64,000 bases of DNA. Origin: Streptomyces alfalfae (GTDB lineage: Bacteria; Actinomycetota; Actinomycetes; Streptomycetales; Streptomycetaceae). Positions 1 through 10,480 of this stretch are shown piece by piece (the stretch's first letter is position 1; every line of letters begins with the position of its first letter). The translations under genes were made by a program, and so were the position numbers. The notes under the pieces were generated by a model, which saw only the letters and a program-made list of their open reading frames with translations, ran no database searches and was not told where the DNA came from. Where the stretch lies: the NCBI RefSeq assembly GCF_004127445.1, contig NZ_QEXM01000022.1, positions 1 to 64,000 of the forward strand. The letters run 5' to 3'.

Positions 1-1437
1 TCACAGCGGTTGCCAGTCGAGCCAGGTGCTGCCCGGCTGGTGCTGCCAGCGGTGGTGGACACCGCCGGGGTTGTTCGCGAAGATCTCCAGCCGGCCGTCC
101 CGATTGCGCAGCCCCCGGATGAAATAGCCTCCGCCGCCGAAGTCCTGCCAGGTGCGCCACGCCCCCGACGCGTCCACCTGGTAGTTGTGCTGCAGGACGT
201 CGTCATTCATGGCGAACACCTCGATCCGCTCGTCATGCGACTCCACCACCGCAAGCCGCGCACTCACCGGACCACCCAGCGGCTGCCAGTCGTGCCAGTC
301 ACCGGCCGGAACGTTCTGCCACCGGTGATGCACCCCCGAGTCATTGCTCGCGAAGACCTCCAACCGACCATCACGGTTCCTCGCCACCGCCAGATGCTCA
401 CCCCCCAGACCGAAGTCCACCCACTCCCGCCACGTCCCCACCAGATCCGTCTGACAGGTGTGACGGAAGATGTCATCGTTCATCGCGAACACCTCGATCC
501 GCCCGTCCGACGCCGGAGCCGCCGCAAGCCGCGCACCCGCAGGACCACCCAACGGCCGCCAGTCATGCCACGTCCCACCCGGCGTGTCATGCCAACGGTG
601 ATGCACACCACCGCCGTTGGAAGCGAACACCTCAAGGCGACCGTCATGGTTCCTGGACACCGCCAGATGGTCCCCGCCCCCGCCGAACGCATACCAATCG
701 GCCCACTCCCCCGACACCTTCGCCTGATACCGGTGCATGAACGTCCCACCGTTCATGGCGAACAACTCCAACCTGCCGTCCGGTGACGCCGCCAGCGCGA
801 CCGTCGCCGACGCCGGGCCGCCGAACGCCCGCCAACCCGACCACGCACCCCCCGGCTCATGCTGATACGTGTGATAGATCTGGTCGACCGCCGCATGGAA
901 CACCTCCACACGGCCGTCCACCGACATCCCCACCGCGAGCCGCTGCCGCCGGTCCGGCGTTACGGGGCCCTTCCACCAGCTCGTCTCCTTGCGGGCGCCG
1001 GCCCACGAGAAGCTGAAGTGGATGTGGTTGGTGTGCGGGTTGGCGCCCCGGTACGGCTGCCAGCCGGCGTCGGGGCGGTTGGCCATCCAGATGCGCCGGT
1101 TCCAGATCATGTACATGATGCCGAAGCGGCGGGCGAGGGCGTGCGGGTTGCCGTGCCGGTCCGTGGCGTGCAGCCAGCCGATGAGGTCGTCGGCCAGGTG
1201 CTCCTGGCCCTGCACGTTCACGCCCCAGTCCCAGGCCCGCCCCTCCTTGTGCTCGCTCTGGCCTCCGCTGCCGCAGGCCCTGCTGATCCCCATGCTGGTC
1301 GTGCCGGGGTAGGCGGCGAGCACCAGGTCGCGGAAGCCGACCAGGCCGGGCTTGGCCTCGGGGTCGCAGCCGCGCTGCGGTTCGTAGGGCGCGTACGGGT
1401 CGATGTCGGGACCGAATTCGGGTGTGGTGGGCGCCAT
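1..1437 (-). CDS. M15-type metallopeptidase with seven-repeat PLL-like beta-propeller
   Basis: 478 residues; the stop codon is the first three bases of the window. The N-terminal ~150 residues carry an M15 (VanY/D-Ala-D-Ala carboxypeptidase-like) zinc signature: SEHKEGRAWDWG supplies the first His and the Asp, and HTNHIHFSF supplies the distal His. The rest is seven repeats of about 46 residues, each opening with a variant of DGRLEVFASN and ending in a W..W..FGG or W..W..LGG pattern, as in PLL/tectonin-type propeller lectins. A peptidoglycan or glycan substrate is inferred. No signal peptide follows the chosen ATG (MAPTTPEF), which is odd for a cell-wall enzyme; either export is non-classical or the start is wrong. 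It is divergent from the esterase, with 210 bases between. Confidence 0.75.
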   Translation of the reverse strand: MAPTTPEFGPDIDPYAPYEPQRGCDPEAKPGLVGFRDLVLAAYPGTTSMGISRACGSGGQSEHKEGRAWDWGVNVQGQEHLADDLIGWLHATDRHGNPHALARRFGIMYMIWNRRIWMANRPDAGWQPYRGANPHTNHIHFSFSWAGARKETSWWKGPVTPDRRQRLAVGMSVDGRVEVFHAAVDQIYHTYQHEPGGAWSGWRAFGGPASATVALAASPDGRLELFAMNGGTFMHRYQAKVSGEWADWYAFGGGGDHLAVSRNHDGRLEVFASNGGGVHHRWHDTPGGTWHDWRPLGGPAGARLAAAPASDGRIEVFAMNDDIFRHTCQTDLVGTWREWVDFGLGGEHLAVARNRDGRLEVFASNDSGVHHRWQNVPAGDWHDWQPLGGPVSARLAVVESHDERIEVFAMNDDVLQHNYQVDASGAWRTWQDFGGGGYFIRGLRNRDGRLEIFANNPGGVHHRWQHQPGSTWLDWQPL

Positions 1438-1647
1438 GTCCGGCTCCTCGGGTCTCGGTCCCCCGCCCGGTGCGGAGGATCGTCGTACCCGTGGGGCGCG
1501 TGATGGGATCGCGCGGCCGCCGGACGCGATCACGCGCCTGCCCCGTGGCAGTGGCGCGGGCCCGTCCGACCGGGCCCGTGCCCCGTTCAGGTCGTCCTCG
1601 GTGCGTCCGCGCGCCGGGACGGACGCCCACGAGGAAGGCTTCCCGTC

Positions 1648-3333
1648 GTGATCCCTCACAGAACTCCCCACCGGGCGGCCGTCGCGCTGGCGGCCACCGC
1701 CCTGACGTTCACCGCGCTGCTGTCCGCCCCGCTCACCTCCGCGGCGAAACCCGGCCCCGGCACCGGGGCGACGCCACACGCCGGCGACACCGTGCGCACC
1801 GACGCCGGTCTCGTCCGCGGCGTCCGGGCGGGCCCGCACCGTGTCTTCCGGGGCATCCCCTACGCGGCGGCCCCCAAGGGACGCCACCGCTGGGCGCCGC
1901 CCCGCCCCGTACGGCCGTGGAAGGGGGTCAGGGACGCCACGAAGCCCGGGCCGCTGTGCCCGCAGGCGCCCTCGGCGTACGCGCCCATCTCCAGCACCGA
2001 GGAGGACTGCCTGGTCCTGAACGTCACGACGCCGCCGGTCACGGACCGGCGTCCGCGGCGGGCCGCGCCCGTGCTCGTATGGGTCCACGGGGACGGCTCC
2101 GTGGGCGGGGGCGGCTTCTTCGACGGCCGCAGACTGGCCGGACGCGGCCTGGTGGTCGTCACCGTCAACTACCGGCTCGGCGTCTTCGGCGGTCTCGCCC
2201 TGCCCGGTCTGCGGGGGTCGGGCGCCTTCGGCCTCCAGGACCAGCGGGCCGCCCTCACCTGGGTACGCGACAACGCGCGGGCCTTCGGCGGCGACCCGGG
2301 CAATGTCACCGTGGCCGGTGTGTCGTTCGGCGCGTCCGCCGTGGCCGGGCACCTGACGTCACCCGCCTCCAAGGGCCTGTTCCACCGTGCCGTCATGGCG
2401 AGCGGTGAGGCCGTGATGGACATGCCGGCCGGGGCGATGGGCCCCGGCGTGCCGGGCTATCCGTGGTATGTGTGGCGCACGGGCCGGGAGATGGAGGACA
2501 TCACCACCGAGATGACCTCGACCCTCGGCTGCCGGGACCACCGCCCGCGGCGCACGCTCGCCTGCCTGCGCGCCCTGCCCGTAGAGACGATCCTGAAGGT
2601 GCCGCACATCATGAACGCCTTCCAGGCGTTCGGATACGGCAACGCCACCCTGCCCGAACTGCCCCCGAAGGCCCTGCGCGCCGGACGTTTCCACCGGGTG
2701 CCCGTCCTGTCGGGCGCGACGCTCGACGAACACCGCACGTTCGTCGGGATGACGTACGACGCGGTGGGGAGGACGTTCACCGAGGCCGACTACGGGCGGG
2801 CGCTGCGCACCGCGTTCGGCAGGCGGTTCGCGAAGCGGGTGCGGGCCGAGTACCCCACGGCGGCGTTCCCCTCCCCCGCGCTGGCGTGGGCCACCGTGAT
2901 CACCGACCGCATGTGGGCGCGGGGCACGTGGGACCAGCACGAGGCGCTGGCCCGGCACGTCCCGGTGTACGCCTACGAGTTCGCCGACCGCGACGCGCCC
3001 ATGTTCCTGCCGCTGCCCGGCGACTTCGACTTCGGCGCCTTCCACGCGGGCGACATCCCGTACCTGTTCGAGGACGAGACGGCCGAGCCGCGGTTCACCC
3101 CGGCGCAGCGGCGCCTGTCGGCCACGATGAGCGGGTACTGGGCCGCGTTCGCCCGCACCGGCACGCCGGGTGCCGGTGCCCTGCCCGCCTGGCCGCCCTA
3201 CCGGCCGGGCCCCGGCGCCGGCCGGCCGTACGCGACGCACACGCCGTACACGCAGTCGTTGGCGCCGCACCGGATCGGCCCCGTCGACTACCACCGGGAG
3301 CACAACCTCGCCTTCTGGCGCCGCGAGGGCTGA
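1648..3333 (+). CDS. Exported type B carboxylesterase
   Basis: 561 residues from a GTG. The first ~33 residues form a Sec-type signal peptide (basic start, Ala/Leu-rich core, then AAKPG). The body is a type B carboxylesterase/para-nitrobenzyl esterase alpha/beta-hydrolase: FRGIPYA near the start, oxyanion-loop region VLVWVHGDGSVGGG, GAFGLQDQRAALTWV, and the nucleophile elbow GVSFGAS with Ser226. The usual family elbow is GESAGA, so the residue before the last Gly is Phe here. His466 in FHAGDIPYLF is the catalytic His. Substrate unknown; it would act outside the membrane on esters. It converges on hutI with 19 bases between the stops. Confidence 0.85.
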   Translation: MIPHRTPHRAAVALAATALTFTALLSAPLTSAAKPGPGTGATPHAGDTVRTDAGLVRGVRAGPHRVFRGIPYAAAPKGRHRWAPPRPVRPWKGVRDATKPGPLCPQAPSAYAPISSTEEDCLVLNVTTPPVTDRRPRRAAPVLVWVHGDGSVGGGGFFDGRRLAGRGLVVVTVNYRLGVFGGLALPGLRGSGAFGLQDQRAALTWVRDNARAFGGDPGNVTVAGVSFGASAVAGHLTSPASKGLFHRAVMASGEAVMDMPAGAMGPGVPGYPWYVWRTGREMEDITTEMTSTLGCRDHRPRRTLACLRALPVETILKVPHIMNAFQAFGYGNATLPELPPKALRAGRFHRVPVLSGATLDEHRTFVGMTYDAVGRTFTEADYGRALRTAFGRRFAKRVRAEYPTAAFPSPALAWATVITDRMWARGTWDQHEALARHVPVYAYEFADRDAPMFLPLPGDFDFGAFHAGDIPYLFEDETAEPRFTPAQRRLSATMSGYWAAFARTGTPGAGALPAWPPYRPGPGAGRPYATHTPYTQSLAPHRIGPVDYHREHNLAFWRREG

Positions 3334-3352
3334 CGCGGCCCCCACAGGGTGA

Positions 3353-4534
3353 TCAGCGGGTCGGCGACGTGACCCGGCCCCGCTGCCACACCTCGGCGAC
3401 CAGCGGCACCCCGGGGCGGTAGGCCAGGTGGACGTGGCTGGGGGCGTCGAGGAGGGCCAGGTCCGCGCGGGCGCCCTCGCGGACGACGCCGATGTCCGTG
3501 CGGCGCAGGGCCGCCGCGCCGCCCGCCGTGGCCGACCAGACCGCCTCGTCCGGGGTCATGCCCATGTCCCGTACGGCCAGCGCGATGCAGAACGGGACCG
3601 AGGACGTGAACGACGAGCCCGGGTTGCAGTCCGTGGACAGGGCGACCGTGGCGCCCGCGTCCAGGAGGCGGCGGGCGTCCGGCCACTCCGCCCGCGTGGA
3701 GAACTCCGCGCCGGGGAGCAGCGTCGCCACCGTGCCGCCCTGCGCCAGGGCGTCCACGTCGGCGTCCGTCAGGTGCGTGCAGTGGTCGGCGCTGGCCGCG
3801 TCCAGTTCCACGGCCAGTTGGACGCCGGGGCCGTACGAGAGCTGGTTCGCGTGGATGCGGGGGTGCAGGCCCTTCGCCTTGCCCGCCGTCAGGATGGCGC
3901 GGGCCTGGTCGCCGTCGAAGGCGCCCTTCTCGCAGAAGACGTCGATCCAGCGGGCGTGCGGGGCGCAGGCGTCCAGCATCTCGCCGGTGACCAGTTCCAC
4001 GTACGCGGCGGGGTCGTCGGCGTGGTCGGGGGAGACGATGTGGGCGCCGAGGAACGTGACCTCGTCCGTGTGCCGCGCCGCGATGCGGAGGGCGCGGGCC
4101 TCGTCCTCCGTCGTCAGGCCGTAGCCCGACTTCGTCTCGAACGTGGTGGTGCCCTGGCGGAGGGCTTCGGCGAGGTAGTGCTCGACGTTCGCCTCCAGCT
4201 CGGCGTCCGTGGCCGCGCGGGTCGCCGTGACCGTGGTGCGGATGCCGCCCGCGGAGTACTGGCGGCCGGACATGCGGGCGTTGAACTCCTGGGTGCGGTC
4301 GCCCGCGAAGACCAGGTGCGAGTGGGAGTCCACGAAGCCGGGGATCGCGGCGCGGTTCCCCGCGTCGTGGACGGTGTCCGCCGCCGGGGCCTTGGCCGCC
4401 GGGCCGACCCAGGCGATCCGCTCGCCGTCGAGGACGACGGCGGCGTCCGTCAGGAGGCCCAGGGGGCTTCCGTCGCCCTGGGCGGGGTCGTTGGTGACGA
4501 GGCCGGCGATGTTCGTGATGAGGGTGGTCGTCAT
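3353..4534 (-). CDS. hutI: Imidazolonepropionase
   Basis: 393 residues, ATG start. It hydrolyses 4-imidazolone-5-propionate to N-formimino-L-glutamate, the third step of histidine degradation, in the cytosol. It is an amidohydrolase-superfamily protein: metal-binding [13 protein letters not shown] near residue 65, [13 protein letters not shown], the GYGLTTEDE segment, and STDCNPGSS near the C-terminus. Length matches the family. It is the last gene of the hutU-M20-hutF-hutI operon, 47 bases after hutF. Confidence 0.93.
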   Translation of the reverse strand: MTTTLITNIAGLVTNDPAQGDGSPLGLLTDAAVVLDGERIAWVGPAAKAPAADTVHDAGNRAAIPGFVDSHSHLVFAGDRTQEFNARMSGRQYSAGGIRTTVTATRAATDAELEANVEHYLAEALRQGTTTFETKSGYGLTTEDEARALRIAARHTDEVTFLGAHIVSPDHADDPAAYVELVTGEMLDACAPHARWIDVFCEKGAFDGDQARAILTAGKAKGLHPRIHANQLSYGPGVQLAVELDAASADHCTHLTDADVDALAQGGTVATLLPGAEFSTRAEWPDARRLLDAGATVALSTDCNPGSSFTSSVPFCIALAVRDMGMTPDEAVWSATAGGAAALRRTDIGVVREGARADLALLDAPSHVHLAYRPGVPLVAEVWQRGRVTSPTR

Positions 4535-4581
4535 GGGTGCTCCGGGTGGGGGCGAAGGGGCGGGCGGCGCTGGGGGTGTCG

Positions 4582-5934
4582 TCAGTCTCGTAGCGCCGCG
4601 ATCGCCTCCGTCAGGGCGCTCGCGACGTCCGGGACCAGGGTGTGGACGCCGTCCCGTACGATCCGGCGGCCGCCGGTGACGACGTGCCTGACGTCCGCCG
4701 CCGTCGCCGCGAACACCGCCGTCTCGGCCGCCAGGCGGGGGACGGGGCCCGCCGTGCGGACCGAGTCCAGGGCGATCGTGGTGAGGTCGGCCAGGGCGCC
4801 CGGTTCGATCGTCCCGGCGTCCGGCCAGCCCAGCGTCGCGTGGCCGTCCGCCGTCGCCGCGCGCAGCAGCGCCGCCGCCGTCCAGTGGCCCCGCGTGTGC
4901 GAGCGGAGGCGTTCGTTCAGCTCCATGGCCCGCGCCTCCTCCAGGAGGTCGATGACCGCGTGGCTGTCGCTGCCCAGGGAGAGCGGGCTGCCCTCGCGCT
5001 GGAGGGCGACGGCGGGGCCGATGCCGTCGGCCAGGTCGCGTTCCGTCGTCGGGCACATGCACGTGCCCGTCGTGGAGCCGCCGAGCAGGCCGATGTCCTC
5101 CGGCGTGAGGTGGGTGTTGTGGACGCCCGTCGTGCGCGGGCCGAGGACGCCGTGGTCGGCGAGCAGCTGGGTCGGGGTGCGGCCGTGCACCGCGAGGCAC
5201 GCCTCGTTCTCGGCCTTCTGCTCCGAGAGGTGGACGTGCAGCGGGGCCCCGCGGTCCGCCGCCCACCGCGCCACCGTGGCCAGCTGGGCCGCGGGGACCG
5301 CGCGCACCGAGTGGACGGCCGCGCCGATCCGGGCGTGGTCGCGGTCCTTGAGCGCCGAGACCCGCTCCGCCCACACCTGTGTCGTGCCGTCGGAGAAGCG
5401 GAGCTGGTGGCGGTCGGGGGCCTTGCCGCGCTCCGCGCCGAGCAGGCCCGACGCCACGTACGCCGTGTCCAGGAGCGTGATGCGGACGCCCGCGTCCGCC
5501 GCGGCCTGGATCAGGGCCTCGCCCATCGCGTTCGGGTCGGCGTACGGGACGCCGCCGGGGGCGTGGTGGAGGTAGTGGAACTCGCCCACCGCCGTGATAC
5601 CGGCCAGCGCCATCTCCGCGTACACCGCGCGGGCCAGCGCGTGGTAGGTCTCCGGGGTCAGGCGGTCCGCCACCCCGTACATGACCTCCCGCCAGGTCCA
5701 GAACGTGCCCGAACCGACCTGGACGGTGCCGCGCAGCGCGCGGTGGAACGCGTGGCTGTGGGCGTTGGCGAGGCCGGGGAGCGTCAGGCCGCGCAGGACC
5801 GTCGCACCGGGCGGGGGCGCGCCGGTGTCCCTGCGGACCGCCGTGATCCTGCCGTCCGCCACGTCCACCGCCACGCCCGGCTCCACATGGGCGCCGAGCC
5901 AGGCGTGTTCCAGCCAGTACGTGTCCGTCGTCAC
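4582..5934 (-). CDS. hutF: Formimidoylglutamate deiminase
   Basis: 450 residues from a GTG that overlaps the TGA of the upstream amidohydrolase gene (GTGA). It removes ammonia from N-formimino-L-glutamate, leaving N-formyl-L-glutamate. Amidohydrolase motifs: [16 protein letters not shown] (metal His pair), [21 protein letters not shown] (His) and SLGSDSHAV (metal Asp). Together with hutI this shows that the organism uses the five-step route through formylglutamate, which needs a deformylase next. Confidence 0.9.
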   Translation of the reverse strand: MTTDTYWLEHAWLGAHVEPGVAVDVADGRITAVRRDTGAPPPGATVLRGLTLPGLANAHSHAFHRALRGTVQVGSGTFWTWREVMYGVADRLTPETYHALARAVYAEMALAGITAVGEFHYLHHAPGGVPYADPNAMGEALIQAAADAGVRITLLDTAYVASGLLGAERGKAPDRHQLRFSDGTTQVWAERVSALKDRDHARIGAAVHSVRAVPAAQLATVARWAADRGAPLHVHLSEQKAENEACLAVHGRTPTQLLADHGVLGPRTTGVHNTHLTPEDIGLLGGSTTGTCMCPTTERDLADGIGPAVALQREGSPLSLGSDSHAVIDLLEEARAMELNERLRSHTRGHWTAAALLRAATADGHATLGWPDAGTIEPGALADLTTIALDSVRTAGPVPRLAAETAVFAATAADVRHVVTGGRRIVRDGVHTLVPDVASALTEAIAALRD

Positions 5935-7148
5935 CTGCACGCCAGCCCTTCCAGTACGTCGGCGAGTGCGGTCACCCCGGCCACGCAGTCGTCCTCGGCG
6001 GCGAACTCCGCCGGGGAGTGCGAGACACCCGTGGGGTTCCGTACGAACAGCATGGCGGTGGGGATGGAGGCGGACAAAATACCCGCGTCGTGTCCCGCGC
6101 CCGTGCCGAGGACCGGGACCGGCCGGTCGGCTTCCCCGCGCAGGATGGCGCCCAGTTCGTCGCGCAGCGCGTGGCCGAACTCCACGACCGGCGTGAAGGA
6201 CTCCCGTACGACGTCCAGGTCGACGCCGTGGCGGTCCGCGTACGCGCGGGCCGCCTTCTCGATGCCGGTGATCACCGCGTCCAGCGTCTCCTGGTCGGCC
6301 GCGCGGGAGTCCAGCCAGCCGCGCACGAGGGAGGGGATGGCGTTGACGCCGTTCGGCTCGACGGAGACCTTGCCGAAGGTGGCCACCGCGCCCGTCAGCT
6401 CGGCCTCGCGGCGGGCGGCGATGACCGTCTCCGCGTACGTCAGCATCGGGTCCCTGCGGTCGGCGATGCGGGTCGTGCCCGCGTGGTTGGCCTCGCCCCG
6501 GAAGTCGTAGCGCCAGCGGCCGTGCGGCCAGATGGCGGAGGCGATGCCGACCGGGTCGCCCGTCAGGTCCAGGGCCCTGCCCTGCTCGACGTGGAGTTCC
6601 ACGAAGGCGCCGACGCGGGCCAGGCGCTCGGGGTCGGGGCCGATGCCGTACGGGTCGTAGCCCGCCGCCTCCATGGCCTGCGGGAGCGTGACGCCCTCGC
6701 CGTCGGTCAGCCTGTGCGCGGCCTCGATCGTGAGCTGTCCGGCCGTCAGCCGGGAGCCGACGCAGGCGAGGCCGAAGCGGGCGCCCTCCTCGTCGGCGAA
6801 GTTGACGATCGCGAGCGGTCTGCTGAACACCGCCTCGCGGGCCCGGAGTTCGTCCAGGGCCGCGAAGGAGGAGACGACGCCGAGGGGGCCGTCGTACGCG
6901 CCGCCGTCGGGGACGGAGTCCAGGTGGGAGCCGGTGACGACGGCGTCGCCCGCCGCCGGGTCGCCGAGCCAGGCCCACTGGTTGCCGTTGCGGTCCAGTT
7001 CGTACGTCAGGCCGCGGGAATCGGCCTGCTGCTTGAACCAGGCCCGGCAGTCGGCGTCGGCCCCCGTCCACGCGTAGCGGCGGTAGCCGCCGGAGGCGGT
7101 GTCCCGGCCCAGCGGGGCCAGGTCCCGCCACATCTCGTGGAACGTCAC
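5931..7148 (-). CDS. M20 amidohydrolase of the allantoate/N-carbamoyl-amino-acid hydrolase family
   Basis: 405 residues, GTG start overlapping the hutU stop (GTGA), so translational coupling is likely. Zinc-binding M20 motifs are complete: [19 protein letters not shown] (His, Asp), [11 protein letters not shown] (Glu pair) and ELHVEQG (His), with a dimerisation insert between. The family cleaves allantoate, N-carbamoyl-beta-alanine or N-carbamoyl amino acids. Its place between hutU and hutF, with no HutG-type deformylase in view, makes N-formyl-L-glutamate a natural candidate substrate. That role is inference from position only; the name allantoate amidohydrolase is equally unproven. Confidence 0.85.
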   Translation of the reverse strand: MTFHEMWRDLAPLGRDTASGGYRRYAWTGADADCRAWFKQQADSRGLTYELDRNGNQWAWLGDPAAGDAVVTGSHLDSVPDGGAYDGPLGVVSSFAALDELRAREAVFSRPLAIVNFADEEGARFGLACVGSRLTAGQLTIEAAHRLTDGEGVTLPQAMEAAGYDPYGIGPDPERLARVGAFVELHVEQGRALDLTGDPVGIASAIWPHGRWRYDFRGEANHAGTTRIADRRDPMLTYAETVIAARREAELTGAVATFGKVSVEPNGVNAIPSLVRGWLDSRAADQETLDAVITGIEKAARAYADRHGVDLDVVRESFTPVVEFGHALRDELGAILRGEADRPVPVLGTGAGHDAGILSASIPTAMLFVRNPTGVSHSPAEFAAEDDCVAGVTALADVLEGLACR

Positions 7149-8809
7149 GCCTGCTCGCCCTCCCGCATGGGGACGCGGACGCCCCGCTCGTCCGCCACCG
7201 TCTCCGCGATGTCGTACCCCGCGTCGACGTGCCGGATCACGCCCATGCCGGGGTCGTTGGTCAGGACCCGGCGGATCTTCTCGCCCGCGAGCTCCGTGCC
7301 GTCGGCCACGGAGACCTGGCCCGCGTGGATCGAGCGGCCCATGCCGACGCCGCCGCCGTGGTGGAGGGAGACCCAGCTCGCGCCGGACGCGACGTTCACC
7401 ATGGCGTTCAGGAGCGGCCAGTCGGCGATCGCGTCGGAGCCGTCGAGCATGGCCTCCGTCTCGCGGTACGGGGAGGCCACCGAGCCGCAGTCCAGGTGGT
7501 CGCGGCCGATCGCGAGGGGGGCCCGGAGCTCACCGGAGGCCACCATGTCGTTGAAGCGCTCGCCGGCGCGATCGCGCTCGCCGTAGCCGAGCCAGCAGAT
7601 GCGGGCGGGCAGGCCCTGGAAGTGGACGCGCTCCCCCGCCATCTTGATCCAGCGGTGCAGGGACTCGTTCTCCGGGAAGAGGTCGAGGATCGCCTTGTCC
7701 GTCTTGTGGATGTCCGAGGCCTCGCCGGAGAGCGCCGCCCAGCGGAAGGGGCCCTTGCCCTCGCAGAAGAGCGGGCGGATGTACGCCGGGACGAAGCCGG
7801 GGAAGGCGAACGCGCGGTCGTAACCGGCGAGTCGGGCCTCGCCGCGGATCGAGTTGCCGTAGTCGAAGACCTCGGCGCCCGCGTCCATGAAGCCGACCAT
7901 GGCCTCCACGTGCCGGGCCATGGACTCGCGGGCGCGGGTGGTGAAGCCCGCCGGGTCCTTCGCCGCGTACGCCGCCATGTCGTCGAAGTCGACGCCCGTC
8001 GGCAGGTACGCGAGGGGGTCGTGGGCGGAGGTCTGGTCCGTCACGATGTCGACCGGCGCGCCCTCGGCGAGCATCCGCGGGAGCAGATCCGCCGCGTTGC
8101 CGAGGAGGCCGATGGACAGGGGGCGGCGGGCGTCGCGGGCCTCGGTGGCGAGCTGGAGCGCGTGCTCCAGGGAGTCCGCCTTCACGTCCAGGTACTTGTG
8201 CTCGATGCGGCGCTCGATGGCGCGCGGGTCGCAGTCGACGCAGATCGCCACGCCGTCGTTCATGGTGACGGCCAGCGGCTGGGCGCCGCCCATGCCGCCG
8301 AGTCCCGCGGTGAGGGTGATCGTGCCGGCCAGGGTGCCGCCGAACTTCTTCGCGGCGACGGCGGCGAACGTCTCGTAGGTGCCCTGGAGGATGCCCTGCG
8401 TGCCGATGTAGATCCAGGAGCCCGCGGTCATCTGGCCGTACATCGTGAGGCCGAGCTGCTCCAGGCGGCGGAACTCCTCCCAGTTCGCCCAGTCGCCGAC
8501 CAGGTTGGAGTTGGCGATCAGGACGCGCGGCGCCCACTCGTGGGTCTGCATGACGCCGACGGGGCGGCCCGACTGGACGAGCATCGTCTCGTCCTGCTTC
8601 AGGGTCCGCAGCGTGCGCGCCATCGCGTCGAAGGAGCGCCAGTCGCGGGCCGCCTTGCCGGTGCCTCCGTAGACGACGAGCTTGTCGGGGTGTTCGGCGA
8701 CCTCGGGGTCGAGGTTGTTCTGCAGCATCCGGAGGGCGGCTTCCTGCTGCCATCCCAGGGCGCTCAGTTCCGTGCCGCGCGGTGCCCGTACGGGGCGGGG
8801 TCCTGACAT
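7145..8809 (-). CDS. hutU: Urocanate hydratase
   Basis: 554 residues, the usual length for urocanase. It adds water to urocanate to give imidazolonepropionate, using tightly bound NAD+ as an electrophile. Visible motifs: [19 protein letters not shown] at the N-terminus, the Gly-rich NAD region [11 protein letters not shown], and the C-terminal block [16 protein letters not shown] followed by [17 protein letters not shown]. The ATG at 8809 was chosen because GAGGAGG lies eight bases upstream; a slightly longer N-terminus is possible but has no better site. First gene of the minus-strand hut operon. Confidence 0.96.
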   Translation of the reverse strand: MSGPRPVRAPRGTELSALGWQQEAALRMLQNNLDPEVAEHPDKLVVYGGTGKAARDWRSFDAMARTLRTLKQDETMLVQSGRPVGVMQTHEWAPRVLIANSNLVGDWANWEEFRRLEQLGLTMYGQMTAGSWIYIGTQGILQGTYETFAAVAAKKFGGTLAGTITLTAGLGGMGGAQPLAVTMNDGVAICVDCDPRAIERRIEHKYLDVKADSLEHALQLATEARDARRPLSIGLLGNAADLLPRMLAEGAPVDIVTDQTSAHDPLAYLPTGVDFDDMAAYAAKDPAGFTTRARESMARHVEAMVGFMDAGAEVFDYGNSIRGEARLAGYDRAFAFPGFVPAYIRPLFCEGKGPFRWAALSGEASDIHKTDKAILDLFPENESLHRWIKMAGERVHFQGLPARICWLGYGERDRAGERFNDMVASGELRAPLAIGRDHLDCGSVASPYRETEAMLDGSDAIADWPLLNAMVNVASGASWVSLHHGGGVGMGRSIHAGQVSVADGTELAGEKIRRVLTNDPGMGVIRHVDAGYDIAETVADERGVRVPMREGEQA

Positions 8810-8855
8810 GGGCGGTGCCTCCTCGCGTCGATGTCGCTGCAAGCTTGTTATTCAC

Positions 8856-8884
8856 ATCCTGGTGGCCTGAATAGAGCTAGTCAA
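8856..8884 (-). promoter_or_regulatory. Promoter of the hut operon
   Basis: On the minus strand TTGACT (8884-8879) and CAGGAT (8861-8856) are separated by exactly 17 bases, close to the vegetative Streptomyces consensus. Transcription would start near 8849, about 40 bases before the hutU ATG. The opposite gene begins at 8945, so this short region serves both directions. Confidence 0.6.
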
Positions 8885-8944
8885 TAGCGAACGAATGCAC
8901 GAGTACGCCAGCGGGGCCGCGGCCCGGGTGATTGGCTGGATCGC

Positions 8945-10363
8945 ATGGATCACGTGGAGCAGCCGGAACGGGAGCACGCGGCGCGCGACGGACGGGGCCG
9001 GGCCGACGACGAGACGCGGGACCTCCGTTCGGGGGCCGCCGCCGCGGCCCGGCGCGACCTCGCCGTCCGCGCCGCCGTCGAGCAGGGCGTCGTCTCGCCC
9101 GCCGCCCCCGTCGCGGGGCTCCTCGACATCGCCGGCATCCGCGCGAGCGCCGCGGCCCTGCGGTCCGCCTTCGAGGCGGTCACCCCGCGGGGGACGCCCG
9201 TCCTGCACGCCTTCGCCGTCAAGGCCACGCCGCTCGTGCCGGTCCTGCGGCTGCTGCGCGCGGCGGGGATCGGCGCCGAGGTGGCGAGCCCCGGCGAACT
9301 GGCGCTCGCGCGGGCCGCGGGGATCGCGCCCGCCGACACCGTGCTCGACTCGCCCGCCAAGACCCCGGCCGAGCTGCGCCAGGCCCTCGCGCTCGGCATC
9401 GCCGTCAACGCGGACAGCCCCCAGGAGCTGGCCCGCGTCGACGCCCTGATCCAGTCGGCGCCCACCTCCTCCCCCCTCGGCCTGCGCGTCAACTCCCAGA
9501 TCGGCGGCGGCTCGATCGGGGCCCTGTCGACGGCGACGGCCACCTCCAAGTTCGGTGTGCCGCTGCGGGACGAGGGCGTCAGGGAGTGGGTGGTCCAGGC
9601 GTATCTGGACCGCCCGTGGCTGACCCGGCTGCACGCCCACTCCGGCTCCCAGGGCATGCCGCTGGAGATGATGGTGCGCGGGGTCGCGGCCACGTACGAG
9701 CTGGCCGAGGAGATCAACGCGCGCGTCGGACGCCGGCAGGTCGACACCATCGACATCGGCGGCGGCCTCGCCGTCAACTTCGGCTCGGACGAGGAGACCC
9801 CGACCCACGCCCAGTACGCGCGCCGCCTCAAGGCCCGGGTGCCGGGACTGCTCGACGGGCGGTACGGACTGGTCACCGAGTTCGGCCGGTCGCTGCTCGC
9901 CAAGCACGGCACGCTCCTCGCCCGCGTCGAGTACACCAAGGAGGCGGGCGGCCGGCCCATCGCGGTGACGCACGCGGGCGTGCAGGTGGCGACGAGGACG
10001 GTGTACGCGCCCGCGTCCTGGCCGCTGCGGATCGCCGCGTACGACGGCGAGGGACGCCCCAAGCGGGGAACCACCGTCGGCCAGGACATCGCGGGCCCCG
10101 CCTGCTTCGCCGGCGACCTGCTCGCCGAGAACCGGCCGCTGCCGCCGCTCGCGCCGGGCGACCACGTCGCCGCCCTCGACACCGGCGCCTACTACTTCGC
10201 CCAGCACTACTCCTACAACAGCCTCACCAGGCCCGGCGTCCACGGCTTCACCGCGTACGACGGCGAGGTCCGCTTCGCCACCGCGCGCGAGCCGCAGACG
10301 CTCGACGCGATCGTGGCGGAGGCGGGCGGGGGGCCGGAGCGCGACGCCCTGCGGCGCCTCTGA
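8945..10363 (+). CDS. Type III PLP-dependent decarboxylase (diaminopimelate/ornithine decarboxylase-like)
   Basis: 472 residues. Alanine-racemase-fold PLP barrel: HAFAVKA carries the Schiff-base lysine, LHAHSGSQGM the ring-stacking His, DIGGGLAVNFG the phosphate-binding Gly loop, and TEFGRSLLAKHG follows. The C-terminal CFAGDLLAEN replaces the CESGD found in diaminopimelate decarboxylases, and GAYYFAQHYSYNS carries the PLP-site Tyr. The CESGD change and a ~40-residue charged N-terminal extension suggest a substrate other than meso-diaminopimelate. ATG at 8945 has no good ribosome site. The next gene is an APC permease on the same strand, so decarboxylation of an imported amino acid is possible. 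Confidence 0.8.
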   Translation: MDHVEQPEREHAARDGRGRADDETRDLRSGAAAAARRDLAVRAAVEQGVVSPAAPVAGLLDIAGIRASAAALRSAFEAVTPRGTPVLHAFAVKATPLVPVLRLLRAAGIGAEVASPGELALARAAGIAPADTVLDSPAKTPAELRQALALGIAVNADSPQELARVDALIQSAPTSSPLGLRVNSQIGGGSIGALSTATATSKFGVPLRDEGVREWVVQAYLDRPWLTRLHAHSGSQGMPLEMMVRGVAATYELAEEINARVGRRQVDTIDIGGGLAVNFGSDEETPTHAQYARRLKARVPGLLDGRYGLVTEFGRSLLAKHGTLLARVEYTKEAGGRPIAVTHAGVQVATRTVYAPASWPLRIAAYDGEGRPKRGTTVGQDIAGPACFAGDLLAENRPLPPLAPGDHVAALDTGAYYFAQHYSYNSLTRPGVHGFTAYDGEVRFATAREPQTLDAIVAEAGGGPERDALRRL

Positions 10364-10480
10364 ACCGGGGCCGGGCGCCCGGCCGGCCGGGAAGGCTCAG
10401 GGCTTGCTCAACCCGTGCATAGTGACGTGCGTCACGGGCATCCCTCCCCCGACGTGTTCTCGGGCTCGGGGGAGGCTCCT

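Noticed and set aside
1..2352. A 783-codon open frame on the minus strand extending far upstream of the peptidase
   Set aside because: The upstream 300 codons run antisense to the carboxylesterase and have the random Arg/Gly/Pro-rich look of shadow frames; the real start is the ATG at 1437.
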